NCBI GenBank assembly: GCA_033030425.1
Contig: JAUFSD010000001.1
Coordinates: forward strand, 2,170,001 to 2,234,000
Source: Verpa conica
Taxonomy: Eukaryota > Ascomycota > Pezizomycetes > Pezizales > Morchellaceae
Length of the DNA: 64,000 bases
Direction: 5' to 3'
Shown here: positions 24,898 through 36,056 of the stretch, in pieces
Position numbering within the stretch: the stretch's first letter is position 1
Layout: each line of letters starts with the position of its first letter
Notes under the pieces: generated by a model
What the model was told of the DNA's origin: nothing
Seen by the model: only the letters and a program-made list of their open reading frames with translations
Databases searched by the model: none
Program-made: the position numbers and the translations under genes

Positions 24898-26509
24898 CTA
24901 TTCCCTTGGGGCGTTTTGCAACGCTGCTTGGCTCTTTTTAAGCTGACTCAAAAAGTTGTTGCCGGAAGCCATCGCATTGGCTGCTAAATAGTCAGTGCAG
25001 TACAATTAACGGTGTTCAATGAGACAGTAGCAAGGAGGTAGATTTTCGCTAGGGATAAGGGGGTAAGAAAAACAAACATCTTGTTCCCCAGGCGTTCTTT
25101 GGTGTCGACCAGCCCTTGTCCTTGTCAGACTTATAGATGATGGGTTTTTGGTCTTTTTTTATAGCCACAATTGTCAGAGAAACTGTTCCACACATATAAA
25201 AGAAACAGCGTCAAAAGCTCTCAAAGAGAGTAGGGATACAGCCGTTGTTGATACTCCAGCAAGATGTTACACGTTTCATGGAAAAATTGTGTAAGCAGGG
25301 GTAGTACTTACTTTGATCAACTCCCGTATTTTTTGCCGCCTGTAGTTCCTTCTCATACGCTACATATTTTAGAAGAATTCAATATTAGCCGAAAATTTCC
25401 TATAGCGGCAGGATATAACCTGGCTGATGAAAAAGAGATATTATAAAAATATGAAAGAACCCTAGTCAATAAAAAGAATGCAAAAAATTGTACCAGGACC
25501 CAAAGAAATAATCATCAGCCTCTATGCCGTAACACCTCAATTAGGGATGCAGCAGCAAAAACAGGCAAGGAATACAGGTAAAGGGAGAGATAGCCGCCCG
25601 CCACAGTGCTGTATGCAAGAGTATAGCAGGACCCAGAAAAAAGGGCGCTTTAGCGTAGTTTCGGTGAATATGACACAAAAGACCGCTTTAAACCCAGCGT
25701 TGCACCAGAAGAGAAGAAATGGTATAAATGTGCAGGGTAGCACAGAAACGCTCGTGAGCATGGATCAACAGAATTTGTGAAGGATAAAAAAGACACCAAA
25801 ACGCCCTAGTTCTCCTCTCAAGAGGAGTTCCGGGACTAAAATGTGACGTAGGGTATGAAAGAATAAGATATGCCGAAGTTCGCGATTACTCGGAACCCAA
25901 TATAGCGAAACGAAACGAATAAAACGATTATCTTAGAGACAAGGCTGAATATTGTCCCAAGTATACAGGAGCGATGATACCTTTTCGCATCTCCGGGATG
26001 CCGAAATAAATGACTAAGAATAATGGTTTTACACATACCACGATACATGAAATCCTCCACTTCCTTTCCATTGAACCCTCTTACTGGGATATGGGCCTCA
26101 ACATAGGCCTGTGCTGTCTGTTGCTGTTGTTGCTGGTGCTGGTGCTGGTGCTGGTGCTGGTGCTGTTGTTGCTGTTGCTGTTGCTGGCTCGGGCCTTGCC
26201 AGACATTGTTCCCATTACTATTTGGGTTTCCCCCAGGGTTGTTCCGTCGTTGCCCACCACCTTGCGGTCGCTGCTGTGTTGATGGCTGGTTCCGCTGCTG
26301 ACGCCATCTATTTGGAGCCAAGGCACCCACATCAGTGCAATGCTCACGCGCAAACATTTTTCGAAGTCCGGTGCAGTAGGTGCGGTTGTAAACCCGACGA
26401 ACCAGCAACGTGTCCCGCCAGGGAAACGTAAGCGTCACCCATAATGGTACCTATTCACTAGATAAGCCCAGCGATCATTGACTTACCGTTGATCTTCTCC
26501 AGTATTCAT
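24898..26509 (-). CDS. Conserved fungal protein with Gln/His-rich tract, function unknown; first-intron acceptor abnormal
   Basis: Rebuilt on the minus strand as 26509-26487, about 26382-26039, 25152-25078 and 24980-24898, which closes in phase at 174 residues. Recognisable blocks are RTYCTGLRKMFAREHCTDVG near the start, a Gly/Asn/Gln-rich low-complexity region with a CAG/CAC-encoded Gln/His run, HIPVRGFNGKEVEDF, then YKSDKDKGWSTPKNAWG and the C-terminal MASGNNFLSQLKKSQAAL. These blocks look like one protein of a small uncharacterised fungal family. Two oddities: exon 1 (MNTGEDQ) has a perfect GTAAGT donor but no AG acceptor lies at the phase-correct position before RTYC, and the intron between 26038 and 25153 is 886 bp, far longer than others here, so an internal exon may be missed. 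It could be a damaged allele. Confidence 0.6.
26118..26187. repeat. CAG/CAC trinucleotide repeat encoding Gln/His
   Basis: On the minus strand the array reads as runs of CAG interrupted by alternating CAG-CAC units, giving Gln tracts flanking a Gln-His alternating segment inside the predicted protein. Such arrays are commonly length-variable. Confidence 0.85.
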
Positions 26510-29500
26510 GGTGATGCCTTGTGGAGACGCCCCGGGGTGTCAAGGGTAACAGATAGCGAGACCGGAGTAGCGAGGGATTATGGGAGGTGATTCCAAAAAC
26601 AGGAAAGTAGAGCTCGATACTGACGGGGCACAGAAAAATCTATATACTTCCGACAAAGGAGGGGCAAAGGAGGAGGAGGGGGGGGGTCTCGCATGTGAGT
26701 GAGCAGGAGTTGAGGTTGTAGAAGTCATAACAGCCAGCCATAACTTGCAGTTACGTTACGTAAGCGCATCAGTTCGCCGGCCGGGTAAACGTCGAGTGGA
26801 ATACTATGAGTCTAGAGCGCGACCAGAGCGCCGGTACTCCAACTCTTTCTCCCCCCTCCCCGACGCATATGAGCAAGAATTATCCCAGGTGAGTCGCAGT
26901 CTCAGTTATCGGATGGCTGGTTGAAAACCGGCATATGTCAATCCCAGAAAAACAGCCCTTATGCACTTGGGAACTGCCAAACGCACAATAGTACCAGGTA
27001 CATACAGCACATTAAGATCTAAGGCCAAATAAGTCATTCGGGACGTACACGGGACGTCGGTGACAATGGGACACCGTTCCGAGGGAAGAGTTGAACTATA
27101 GAAAAAATAGGGAGGAGCGACAAGCCAACAATTGTGGCTGCTGTTTGAGGTTGATAATGGGTTAAAAATAGCGTTCACGGTCGCACATCATCCAGATTTG
27201 TGAGGGTGATCACCCATGATCCATGTTCGGGCCGGGCGCAGTGCCAATCCTGGAGACCGCACGGCTCGAATCCGTGGATCGATTTGGCGCCATATGTTAG
27301 ATGATGTTACGAGCACGTTCCCAGGAAAGCAAAACGCCTTTAGGACGGCGAGCAGAACCATTATATAGCACAGGGGTGTTATATGGTACCAATATGTGCG
27401 AAGCCTAGAACGGGTATATGTACATACATTATCCGCAAGATTACGCGCAAATAATGAACTAAAGACCCGAGGATCTCGAATTCACGACCAGGTTTCGGCA
27501 TTGGCCCCAAGATCGTGGAACAAGGAGTGGGAGTAGGTTCGATCCGCATCATCATCATCATCACCGCAGCCGTTCTTTGCCAAAACATTTACTATCGTCA
27601 TTTAATCTTTATGGCTAATATCGTTATAAACTATATTGCGCATCCTTCCTCGGAGACGGAGATAGAAGACGGAGACGAGAACCATCTTGAGATAATGAAC
27701 GAATTAGGCTAACCGCTTTTGTGAATTGTTTCCAACTTGAAGTGATTCGGCGTCTTCAACGAGACACGGACAATCCAGACGTTCAGCTGGCTTTGTCACT
27801 GACATCGGACCAAGCTCGGAGCACAGTTCTTACGTAGATGCCAGGTGCGACGCTAAGGAGTTTGACATCAAGCCTCCCGATCCGCTGAACACGTCTATCA
27901 CGATTGTGGTGGGGTCAGAGCGTTCGCCGTTCAAAACTGTTTTCTAGGCATCAGGACAAAAGGAAGGAGGGGTGTGGCAGGCCTGGAGTAGAGCGAGGCA
28001 AGGTTGGTGGTGCGTTGGCTATTGCATCAGAATCGCTCATTTCTGTTTGACAAGCCTCCCGCTAATCGACCCGGGGCCTGTACAATCCATCCTCTCGTTG
28101 ATCAACAAGTTTAAAGGGAAATCAAGAGAAATGCATACCATCGGCAGCGGAGAGAAGAGAGGGAGATCATTTCCCATTGCCTCTTCGTCCGCTATGTCCA
28201 TCTTCCAACGATATCATGATTTCTTTATTCCCTGGCATAAAGATACCGGTGAAGAACCACTTCATATCATATCTAGACGACTTTTATTTGCTTTTTAACT
28301 AGTTAGTATGGCCACTTGGTAACGGGGGCCGATGCGCGGAGAGAGACGGACTCCTGCAGCCTAGCTCCCCAATCGGCGACGTTTCCAAGGCCAGGTTGGG
28401 GAACTTGGATGCACAAGAAGTGCGAGAGTGAGGGTGGGGAAAGGAAGAAGATCATGATCATGCTGCTCGCAGATATCGTACAGTTCTGTATGTACGCACG
28501 CCGGTGGGGGAGAAAAGAGACAAGTTTGTTGAGACACGAGCCTTCACATTCTCCCTATGAGAGGGTGGTTCGGTGAAAGGCAACACCTAAACCCGAAGTG
28601 CACAAGCCTGCCAGCGTGTCTCGGGTTTCATCTGGCCTTGTCACCATCGTATTGCAGAATGTTGAGATACCCATAGAAATGTAGACCCCTCCCCTCCTCC
28701 CAAAAACGGTGAGAATTAATAATCCTTATTCTGTTTGGACTTTTTGGAAAGTCTCAAAAGAGAACCAAGAAGAAAAAGAAAAACCGTCAACAGCCATGCA
28801 ATCTTCTCTTGCCTTTACTAGTCGAACTGTTCCGTGTTCTAAATTCACTGAAGTAATTATAACGCCCCCAATGATATACTTAGATTTATCCTGTTACCCC
28901 CTCATGATTTCCAACCTCTCCTTTCCAACGGGCGGTAGCACCTCAAGAGGAATCTATTTCAAAATAGGAAGCGGGAGAAAGGGGGGATGAACAAATAATT
29001 GTACTCATGGGGTCTGGTAGTCACATCGACAGCTTGTTTGCTAACTAAAACGATCAAATGGTAGAATGATCTGCAACAATCTTACTGGTAACTGGTTTAT
29101 CTAACCGGTAGAGTAGCTCCGTTGGTCGCCCAGCCTTCGATCGATGGCTTGCTAGAAGCAAAAAGAAAAGTAGGGAAAAAAAAGAAACCATTGGCCTGGC
29201 CTGGCTTAGGTCTGGTCAATGGAGTGCCCCGTGCTTTGGTTTTTTTTCCAGAGTATTTAGCTCGATCGCCGACTATGGCCCAAAGTGACGAAATGGGCAA
29301 GTGAAAAGAAACATGAGTGATTCAAAGTGGTCCTTTTTCTCTCAGTGATCTGCGGTTCATTCCTAAAAAAGCCGTGACAAAACATGATCAATCAGACATT
29401 GAGAAATAATAATAGTATAATCCCTAAACTAACTCTTTCAGCTCCGAAACCCAACAAGATATCTCCTAGCCAAGCCCAAGTGTAGTTTCCCCCAGGTAAA

Positions 29501-29984
29501 AGAGAAGTAGTAAACGCCGTTCCCTCCAAGTGCAAGTCCTATTTTTCAAAAAAAGAAAAAATTCACCGTTGGTGATGATAATAAGATAAAACAGGAAAGA
29601 GTCAAGAAAATTACGACGGTAGTAGTAATGTCAGTGAAGACAAAAAGACCCCCAACAGAAGAAAAATGCCCATAAAAAGAGAAATCCCCGCCCATGCCTA
29701 CCCTAAGAATAATCCAATGAATAAAAATATACCCCCCCCCCCCAAAAAAAAAAAAAAAAAAAAACCCAGCCATGGTACAAAAGAAACCAAAATACAAAAG
29801 AGATCCCCAAAACTAGTTATATGACAATGGTCGGCCGTTAGGACATCCTATAAAATATTCCACAAAATAAAATAACAAAAGACTAAAAAAGGTCTCTTTT
29901 TCCAAGCAGAACCAATCAATTATATGATAAAAAAGAAAATTAAGATTGGAAGGAAAATAAATGATTGTGAGGAGTGGGTCAAAT
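26510..29984. other. Intergenic region downstream of flbD
   Basis: 3.5 kb without a supported gene. A coding-like fragment at about 27710-27835 (+) reads VNCFQLEVIRRLQRDT and on for about 40 codons to a TAG, with no start or continuation recognised. The plus ORFs at 27972-28298 and 28316-28576 have no family features. A C12 run followed by A21 lies at 29732-29764 near the flbD 3' end. Confidence 0.45.
29732..29764. repeat. C12-A21 homopolymer junction
   Basis: Twelve C followed by about twenty-one A. It is a simple repeat and may also mark an assembly-sensitive site; lengths should be treated as approximate. Confidence 0.8.
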
Positions 29985-30836
29985 TCAAGAACAAAGGTTT
30001 GAGAGCTTCATCCGGAAATCAGATCCCCTCTCAGAAAAGTGGTACTCAGAGGGAACTTCGTAGCGCTGTTGATATTGTGTATGGTATACAGCATCTTGAG
30101 ATCTTCTGTTATCTGTGCTGGAAACCCACCGGCGGGTATCGTCCTGGGTATGGGCGGTGTGCTCTGAGATATGAAGTGGTGTAGGGGATTGAAGGATAGG
30201 CATCGAGGCCCGCCGTTCTCCATGGTACAGATCTTTCAGCGGTGGAAGTATGATAGTGTTCTCAGCAGTTAGGGGAGTCTCAGGCAACCTTGGTGAAGTC
30301 GAGAAAGTGGAATTGGCGTCCGAGATGAGGGACGGTGTTTGGCCGCGAGAACCATCAGAGTAGGCAGGAGAAGAAAGCGGCTCGTCATGGGGCCTTCGGC
30401 TAACATCAATGGTAAGACCGGGAGGATGAAAGTGAGTATTTGGTGAATATGGAGACATTGGTTCATGAGAACGACGGTCTGGATTGTGGGACTCGGATCG
30501 CTGACGGATACACAACCGTCTCCGTCTGTTCATGCCGCCGTTCCACCAGTTTTTGACTGCATTGTCACTTCGACCATGGAGACGTCTAGCAATTTCGGCC
30601 CATCTCTTGCCCATGTCTCCGACGAGACGTTCAATGAGCTCACCTTCTTCAGGAGTGATGGGCTCATGGTTAAGGGTAGGTTTGAGGTTTTGGTGATACC
30701 GTTCACGACATTGCTTAGGTGATCGTGAAGTGACCATCTGAGATATTCTAACCCAGTTGTGAGGTCCATGAATCTGGACAAGATTGAGTAGTTGAGAGTC
30801 CTCGTGTGCGGACCAAGGCCCACGTCTGTGCTGCAT
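29985..30836 (-). CDS. flbD: FlbD-type R2R3 Myb transcription factor (asexual development regulator)
   Basis: Two tandem Myb repeats fill the N-terminus: RRGPWSAHEDSQLLNLV with NWVRIS and SPKQCRERYHQNLKP, then NHEPITPEEGELIERLV with RWAEIARRL and GRSDNAVKNWWNGGMNRRRR. The combination HRRGPW, SPKQCRERYHQNLKP and NHEPI is characteristic of Aspergillus FlbD, which acts upstream of conidiation genes. The C-terminus is disordered, rich in Ser/Pro/Arg (SPYSPNTHFHPPG, SSPAYSDGSRGQTPS). The single-exon model gives 283 residues, slightly shorter than Aspergillus FlbD; the start MQHRRGPW is right before repeat 1, as in the family. Upstream lies a very long interval without genes, as often seen for developmental regulators. 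Downstream targets cannot be read from this window. Confidence 0.93.
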   Translation of the reverse strand: MQHRRGPWSAHEDSQLLNLVQIHGPHNWVRISQMVTSRSPKQCRERYHQNLKPTLNHEPITPEEGELIERLVGDMGKRWAEIARRLHGRSDNAVKNWWNGGMNRRRRLCIRQRSESHNPDRRSHEPMSPYSPNTHFHPPGLTIDVSRRPHDEPLSSPAYSDGSRGQTPSLISDANSTFSTSPRLPETPLTAENTIILPPLKDLYHGERRASMPILQSPTPLHISEHTAHTQDDTRRWVSSTDNRRSQDAVYHTQYQQRYEVPSEYHFSERGSDFRMKLSNLCS

Positions 30837-33800
30837 GATGATAACTGAAATGGGATGATGGTACTCAGGTGTGTTGACGTTGAGGAAGAAATGTGTCGAG
30901 GAGGGTTGGTGGTGGGGAAGATGGGGCTTATATTCTTTTAGCGTATGCTTTAGCGGAGCGATTCAGGGGAAAGCTTACAACGGGGGGAAGTTTAATAGGC
31001 GGGTGAATATTTCGAGTTCGGAGAAGGCTGAAGCAAACCACAGTGGCCTTGGCGTCCGAGTAGGCCCGAGCAGGTCAAACTCTGATGAAGCTAATCAGGC
31101 ACCTGTTGTCCTGTGCTCCACTTTTTACCAACACAAAATTGGGTGCTCAAGTGCCGAAACTTTAACTCAACGGCCAACAGTCGGTCAAGGTGTCAGGTAT
31201 TCTCCTGTCTTGGACAGCTGCGTGATGCGTAGGTCTCGACTAACTGTGACGTGATATGGTATGTGGTGGGCAGTGACAATATGTGTCTCACAAATCGTTA
31301 CTGTGACCTGAAATTGCTAGCGTTTGCTGAGGTGTTACTTTGTGCGTCAAGTGGGCCTTGTGAGAAGGAGGTAGTGTTAACACACAACGGCGGTGCGCAA
31401 TCAAACCCTGTATGTAGGAGGGGGGGTGGGTTGTGCGGGTGGATTTGGATGATGATGCTTGTTATGTATGTGTGTTCACCAGATATAGATAGCTGAAGCA
31501 GCCAGCAAGATGTTAAACAGCACAGAGGTGAACCCAGAAACTCGGCCACCGAAACAGAGGGCGGGAGTGTCCAAGCTTATATGCAGAGATCAAGTGTCAT
31601 GTTTACGCTACCTAGTAACGTAGGTAACACCTTCTCCCTGGCCAGAAAAACCTACAAAAATCTGGATGTGGAATAATAAAGTTGTGCTATTCTGGAGGGG
31701 GGTTCCAGATCACCGGGTGTGATTTGCGACAGGGGACCGCTTCTCTGTGCGGGACGTGTTAATGAAGCGGCTATTATCAAGGTGTTGAGGATGGTTGACA
31801 GGGTGGCCTGGTGCCCCTACCCTGGCACTGTCCCGGGTTGTCAATTGCAATTGCAACAACCAACCCCCTCCCCGTGCGTGGGTAGATATTGTGTTTTCGC
31901 TATTTTGAGTCCTTCTGCCGCGATGTTTTGAGTGCTCTGGTCAATGCAGAGGGTTTAAACATAACGTACAGCGGCTCTGAGAACAATTTTCCGCTAGGTG
32001 CTAGTGCTGCCTGCGGAGATGATGGGTGACAGGAAACGATTAAAAGGCTTTCTTTCGTCTAGTTCTCGCTTGACCCCGTTGAGTGACAAGTCACCCGCTG
32101 TCCATCATGTCTCTGGTGTCTGGTGTCTGGTTCTTTTTTTTCCCCTGGTATTCTTAGACCCTTTCTTTTAGGAACTGATGTTGCTTTTTCCTCTAAATTT
32201 GCAAACCGTTTTCCTTCCTTTGGCACTGGCAAGTGGTCAGAGTGTCGAGATCTCAACTGCCGATGACGGATCCGTCACCCCCCCGATGACCGCAAGCTAG
32301 ATTATATCTAGCAAGCCCCCCTTACTGTCAATGCGCTGCTTGTCGATTGTCCGACTCCAATCTGTTGGGTATCAACTCCTGATCTGGCCAACCAAGACAA
32401 GGGTTGTAGTCAAACATTGCTCTGGGCTAAGAGAAACCAGGTTGCCCTTGGAGGTTCGACGACTGACCTACAGTGCAGAGATTGCGTTGTTGTTGCACCC
32501 CACTCAAGGAAAGATTTGCAGGTTAACCAGAGGGAGACGGACGCCCCAAGATGTGCTGCACGACCCTCCTCTGTGCTGGGTCGGACAGACGTCGATTGTT
32601 ACCTCTCCGTTCGGTGGGATTTTTTTCCCCTTCATTTGGAACCTCGCCAATCAAAAGATGATAATTGTAAGGTCCCCGAATCGCCGACGTCGTTGACCAC
32701 CCAACACAGGTCTCAGATGTCTCTCCGCGATTTGCAACAGATACCAGTGGCGCTGTAAGGCGACGGCAGCTGGATGTTAGTCCTCGGAAAGCGAGCAGCA
32801 TGCTGCAGCACGGACAGGACGTAATTGATGGGAAACCTCCTGCCCGACACGGAATGCGCGCAGGAATCGTAGTGTAAGGAAATGATACAACTCGATCTCG
32901 CCGCAGTAACCCAAGATAGAGGATGGATACCCCAGTAGCAAACCCAGCAACACGGCTCAGCGTCTCGTCTAGGGTGTGGTTGGTGCGCTCCTGTAAGTAG
33001 CTGGCATTATTTTTGGTGTGGGAGGGGGCAGCAGTAAAAGAACATACTATTTTTTTGCATTACATGTACTTTTTTCAGGATGAAAATGAAAAATGGCAAT
33101 ATACGATTCACGCTCACCAGTATGTTATGATAGTATGGACAATGAGAATTCCATCAAGGCTCGATATTCGTATGAACCTTACTCCTTAAGGATTGTACAG
33201 TATTGTATTTTATTGTATTGTATAGGTGTAACCTTCTACTTCTCCCGGGAAAGAGGGGGAGGGGGAAAGGGGGAGGGGGAGGGGGGGGGTTGTCTAGACT
33301 CGATGGATAGAGATGATGTTGCTGGGTCAGAGGTCACAACTGGCGCTAAGCCCTGGTGGTGAGTGGCCAAAGAAGCGAAGGATTCTCGCTATTCTTCTCC
33401 GCAAACGGCCAAGCTAGAGTAGATGCGAACCACGATACCCGGCCGCGAAACTGTGGGCCACCCTCTCTGTCGGGTACAGTCTACGTGATCCGGCCCTCCC
33501 ATACCCCTACTCTAAATTCCTGATCCTCCGGGACTTGTGGTTCGGTAGGGCCGAGGGTGGGCAGGCAGTGAGGCAGGAAAGTGATGATGGGACGGGGGTA
33601 CTGACGCTGCTGCTTTGGAGCAAGTCATGCTTGAGCCCGTATGCATCATAATCTCGGTGGTGCAACCAACCGTTGAGCTTTCGAACCCATCGACAAAAAG
33701 GGGAGGATCTCTGCAACTCCCCGCGTGGGGTGCACTTCCTGACCTGGTCGTGCCAAGAGTTATGTGGTCGCCGTCTACTCCTTTGGGAACAGCTCACTTG

Positions 33801-34600
33801 CAGAAAGGGCAGCGAGCCAAAAGGGCAGCGATCACATACTTCTGTTTAATAGTCCTGAGAGAAGTGTCGTCGTCGCCGCCGCACAAGTCCAGGGACTCCG
33901 GAAATTGTCTGGAAATCCTGGTGGTGTTGAAAAAGGCCGGCGCCCGACAAGGGTATCGGATGGATCCACGAGAAGAAAAAATTTCAGATAAAAACAACAG
34001 AAATCAATTGGAGTCCACATTTTTATTTTATTTTTTATCAAGTAAATTGGATCGCGAACATAACATCCTTGACTACGCCTTTTTCGTTAATGTGAGACCA
34101 ATTCAGCTGGAGGGGATATGTCAATCATGTTCCAAGTTGATGGGCAACGTTCTCTGCATGGACGTGGCTGCGGTTCGCTCAGAGGGAACGAGTAATGTCT
34201 CAGTTTACCAAACCACCCACCCCCATTTGTGCCAGTCAACTGAAACATAACTATAACCGTGCATCAACCCAATCGCCAAAGCATCGTGACTCTCAGCATA
34301 CGCAATCCAGCTAAAGCAACCCCTTGTTCCGCTAGAAGAAGAGGTCCTGAGCGGTGAGAACCCCCAAAAAGCTCGCCACGAATATCCTATTAGATTCCCT
34401 TATTTGTACCATATTTGCCTGTACTTCCATATCTAGCCAGGGCTAGCAGGGAGTAAATGATGTAGGTAACTATGTATATCTTTGCGTACTAGGCCTGACA
34501 ACTGGACGACAAGGCGCAATCTGTGCCAACATCAATATCTAGATCTACAGTGATCAGAATCGGGGGGGGGGGTCTATTGTGATCACTCGCTGCTGTGCCC
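30837..34600. other. Long upstream region of flbD
   Basis: GC-balanced, gene-free sequence that probably contains the flbD promoter and a long leader. Several ORFs of 60-211 codons overlap on both strands, the longest at 33615-34250 (+), but none shows a domain, a family motif or a splice continuation. A G-run cluster lies at 33253-33290. Confidence 0.45.
33253..33290 (+). repeat. G-run cluster, potential G-quadruplex
   Basis: Five runs of five or more G separated by A, AAA, A and A in 38 nt. This fits the standard four-run quadruplex pattern with very short loops. It lies about 2.4 kb upstream of flbD. Confidence 0.6.
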
Positions 34601-34647
34601 TGCTCGGCTTAGATGCAGTTCAAACGTTTTCACTTCACTTATGGGAT

Positions 34648-34652
34648 GGTGG

Positions 34653-34687
<35 letters not shown>

Positions 34688-34700
34688 GTGATGGTGATGG
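34648..34700. repeat. GAT trinucleotide microsatellite
   Basis: About a dozen GAT units followed by interrupted GGT-GAT units. Intergenic simple repeat, likely length-polymorphic. Confidence 0.9.
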
Positions 34701-35869
34701 TAATGATGGTACTTTGTCCTTTCCCCACTTTTGTTATGACCCTTAGGGTCACAATGTTCCCCCTCGCCCTTTCCAGTTCTACGCTAGATACGCTCTGGAA
34801 ATTCTGATCTCACTCCCGTGCTTGTGGGGGGTGAAGGATCGGCATTAGCTTAAAATTGATTGTACTTTGCCATTGGCTGGTTTGGCGAGTCAAGCTTGGT
34901 GCACTCACACTGATTTTGACATCCGGCGCGCCCGTTGTCTGCTAAAAATGACACTAGATGTCTCTGGGCTGGATCTTTCCGTGTCTAGCCCCATACGGCC
35001 GAGAAGCCAAAGAGCCAAAAGCCCCTTTACGTCCTAGCTCAAGCCATTCGATGAGAGGGAGAGAGCCTCAGGGACGGCGCGGAGTTGTCGGTATCCCGCT
35101 TCTGCTAGTTACACAGAACACGGCCCCGGAGGCTCTCGCCTTTGACTGTCTGTGATTGGCCATGTCTTAGATTTGAGGCTCTTAACATGCGGCACAGCCC
35201 CATTCTACGGAGTGCGCGAACTTGAACTAGGGAGTCGGCGACTTCAACGGCTTTTTGTTGCCCAGGGTCCATGCTTAGAATACTTGGCTGTTTCACAGAT
35301 CTCCTGCTCTGGGTAAATTAGGTCAAGCCTTGACTCAACTTGGAGTCGCACGGAAAATCATCTCTAATTGATCCTGTCCTGTCCCCTACGTATGGCAGAT
35401 AGAAGCTGGACCTACACGCCGGAAATGGATGTCGGTCTAGGCGCTGCTACTTTATAGATTGTGACATTAGAAGGGGGAAACGTACTTATGTCTTGACGTC
35501 GCACAATAACAAGCCTGTTCGCTTGGAATAGTTTTCTGAACTTGTCTCAGCGACTGGCACAGACTCTATCTTCAGCCTGCACCAGAGCCGAAGTATGTGC
35601 ATCCCACGTGGTAAGATGCCCACGTTTTTGGATATTGGCGGCAGGACCCGAGAGTAGGAGTCGGACCGTTTCGATTCTCGGAAGGTACCTCGCTAATCGT
35701 GGTACACACCTTCATCATGGTGCGCTGAAAACTCCATAATATGTATGGAAGTCGATGCTTGGGTCAACAGCGGCCCAGGGGCCTCACTTCGGAGTCGCCG
35801 ATAGTCGAGATTATAATTATTCACGGCATCTGTAGATAACTAATTTTTTATTTTTTTTATTTTAGTTTT

Positions 35870-36056
35870 ATAGCGCCTTGCCGCCTATGCCGTTTGCCAA
35901 TACTCCGGCCAGCTACAATGTTCCCCGGAGTTTGGGGGCTTGTTCATTAATCTCTTGGGAAATTTGTATCAATGATTTGTTATTTTTGGTCAGCTATGTA
36001 GCTAGTACTTTGCCTAACTGTTGGTCTTTTTCTAGCTGTTCTAAGGGCACTTCTTG
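35870..36056 (-). pseudogene. Decayed ORF with TAG stops at CpA-derived positions
   Basis: On the minus strand one frame reads VPLEQLEKDQQLGKVLAT, TAG, LTKNNKSLIQISQEINEQAP and KLRGTL, TAG, LAGVLANGIGGKAL, stop. Both internal stops are TAG codons followed by CTG and would be restored to CAG by a single T-to-C change, the change expected from repeat-induced point mutation. The source family is unknown; a helical, Gln-rich segment is all that can be seen. Confidence 0.4.

Noticed and set aside
27525..27550. tRNA B-box-like GGTTCGATCC (also near 4535 and 27250)
   Set aside because: No matching A box or cloverleaf could be folded at the proper distance on either strand.
33615..34250. 211-codon ORF on the + strand
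   Set aside because: No domain, motif, splice continuation or family resemblance, overlaps ORFs in other frames, and lies in the flbD upstream region; likely chance.
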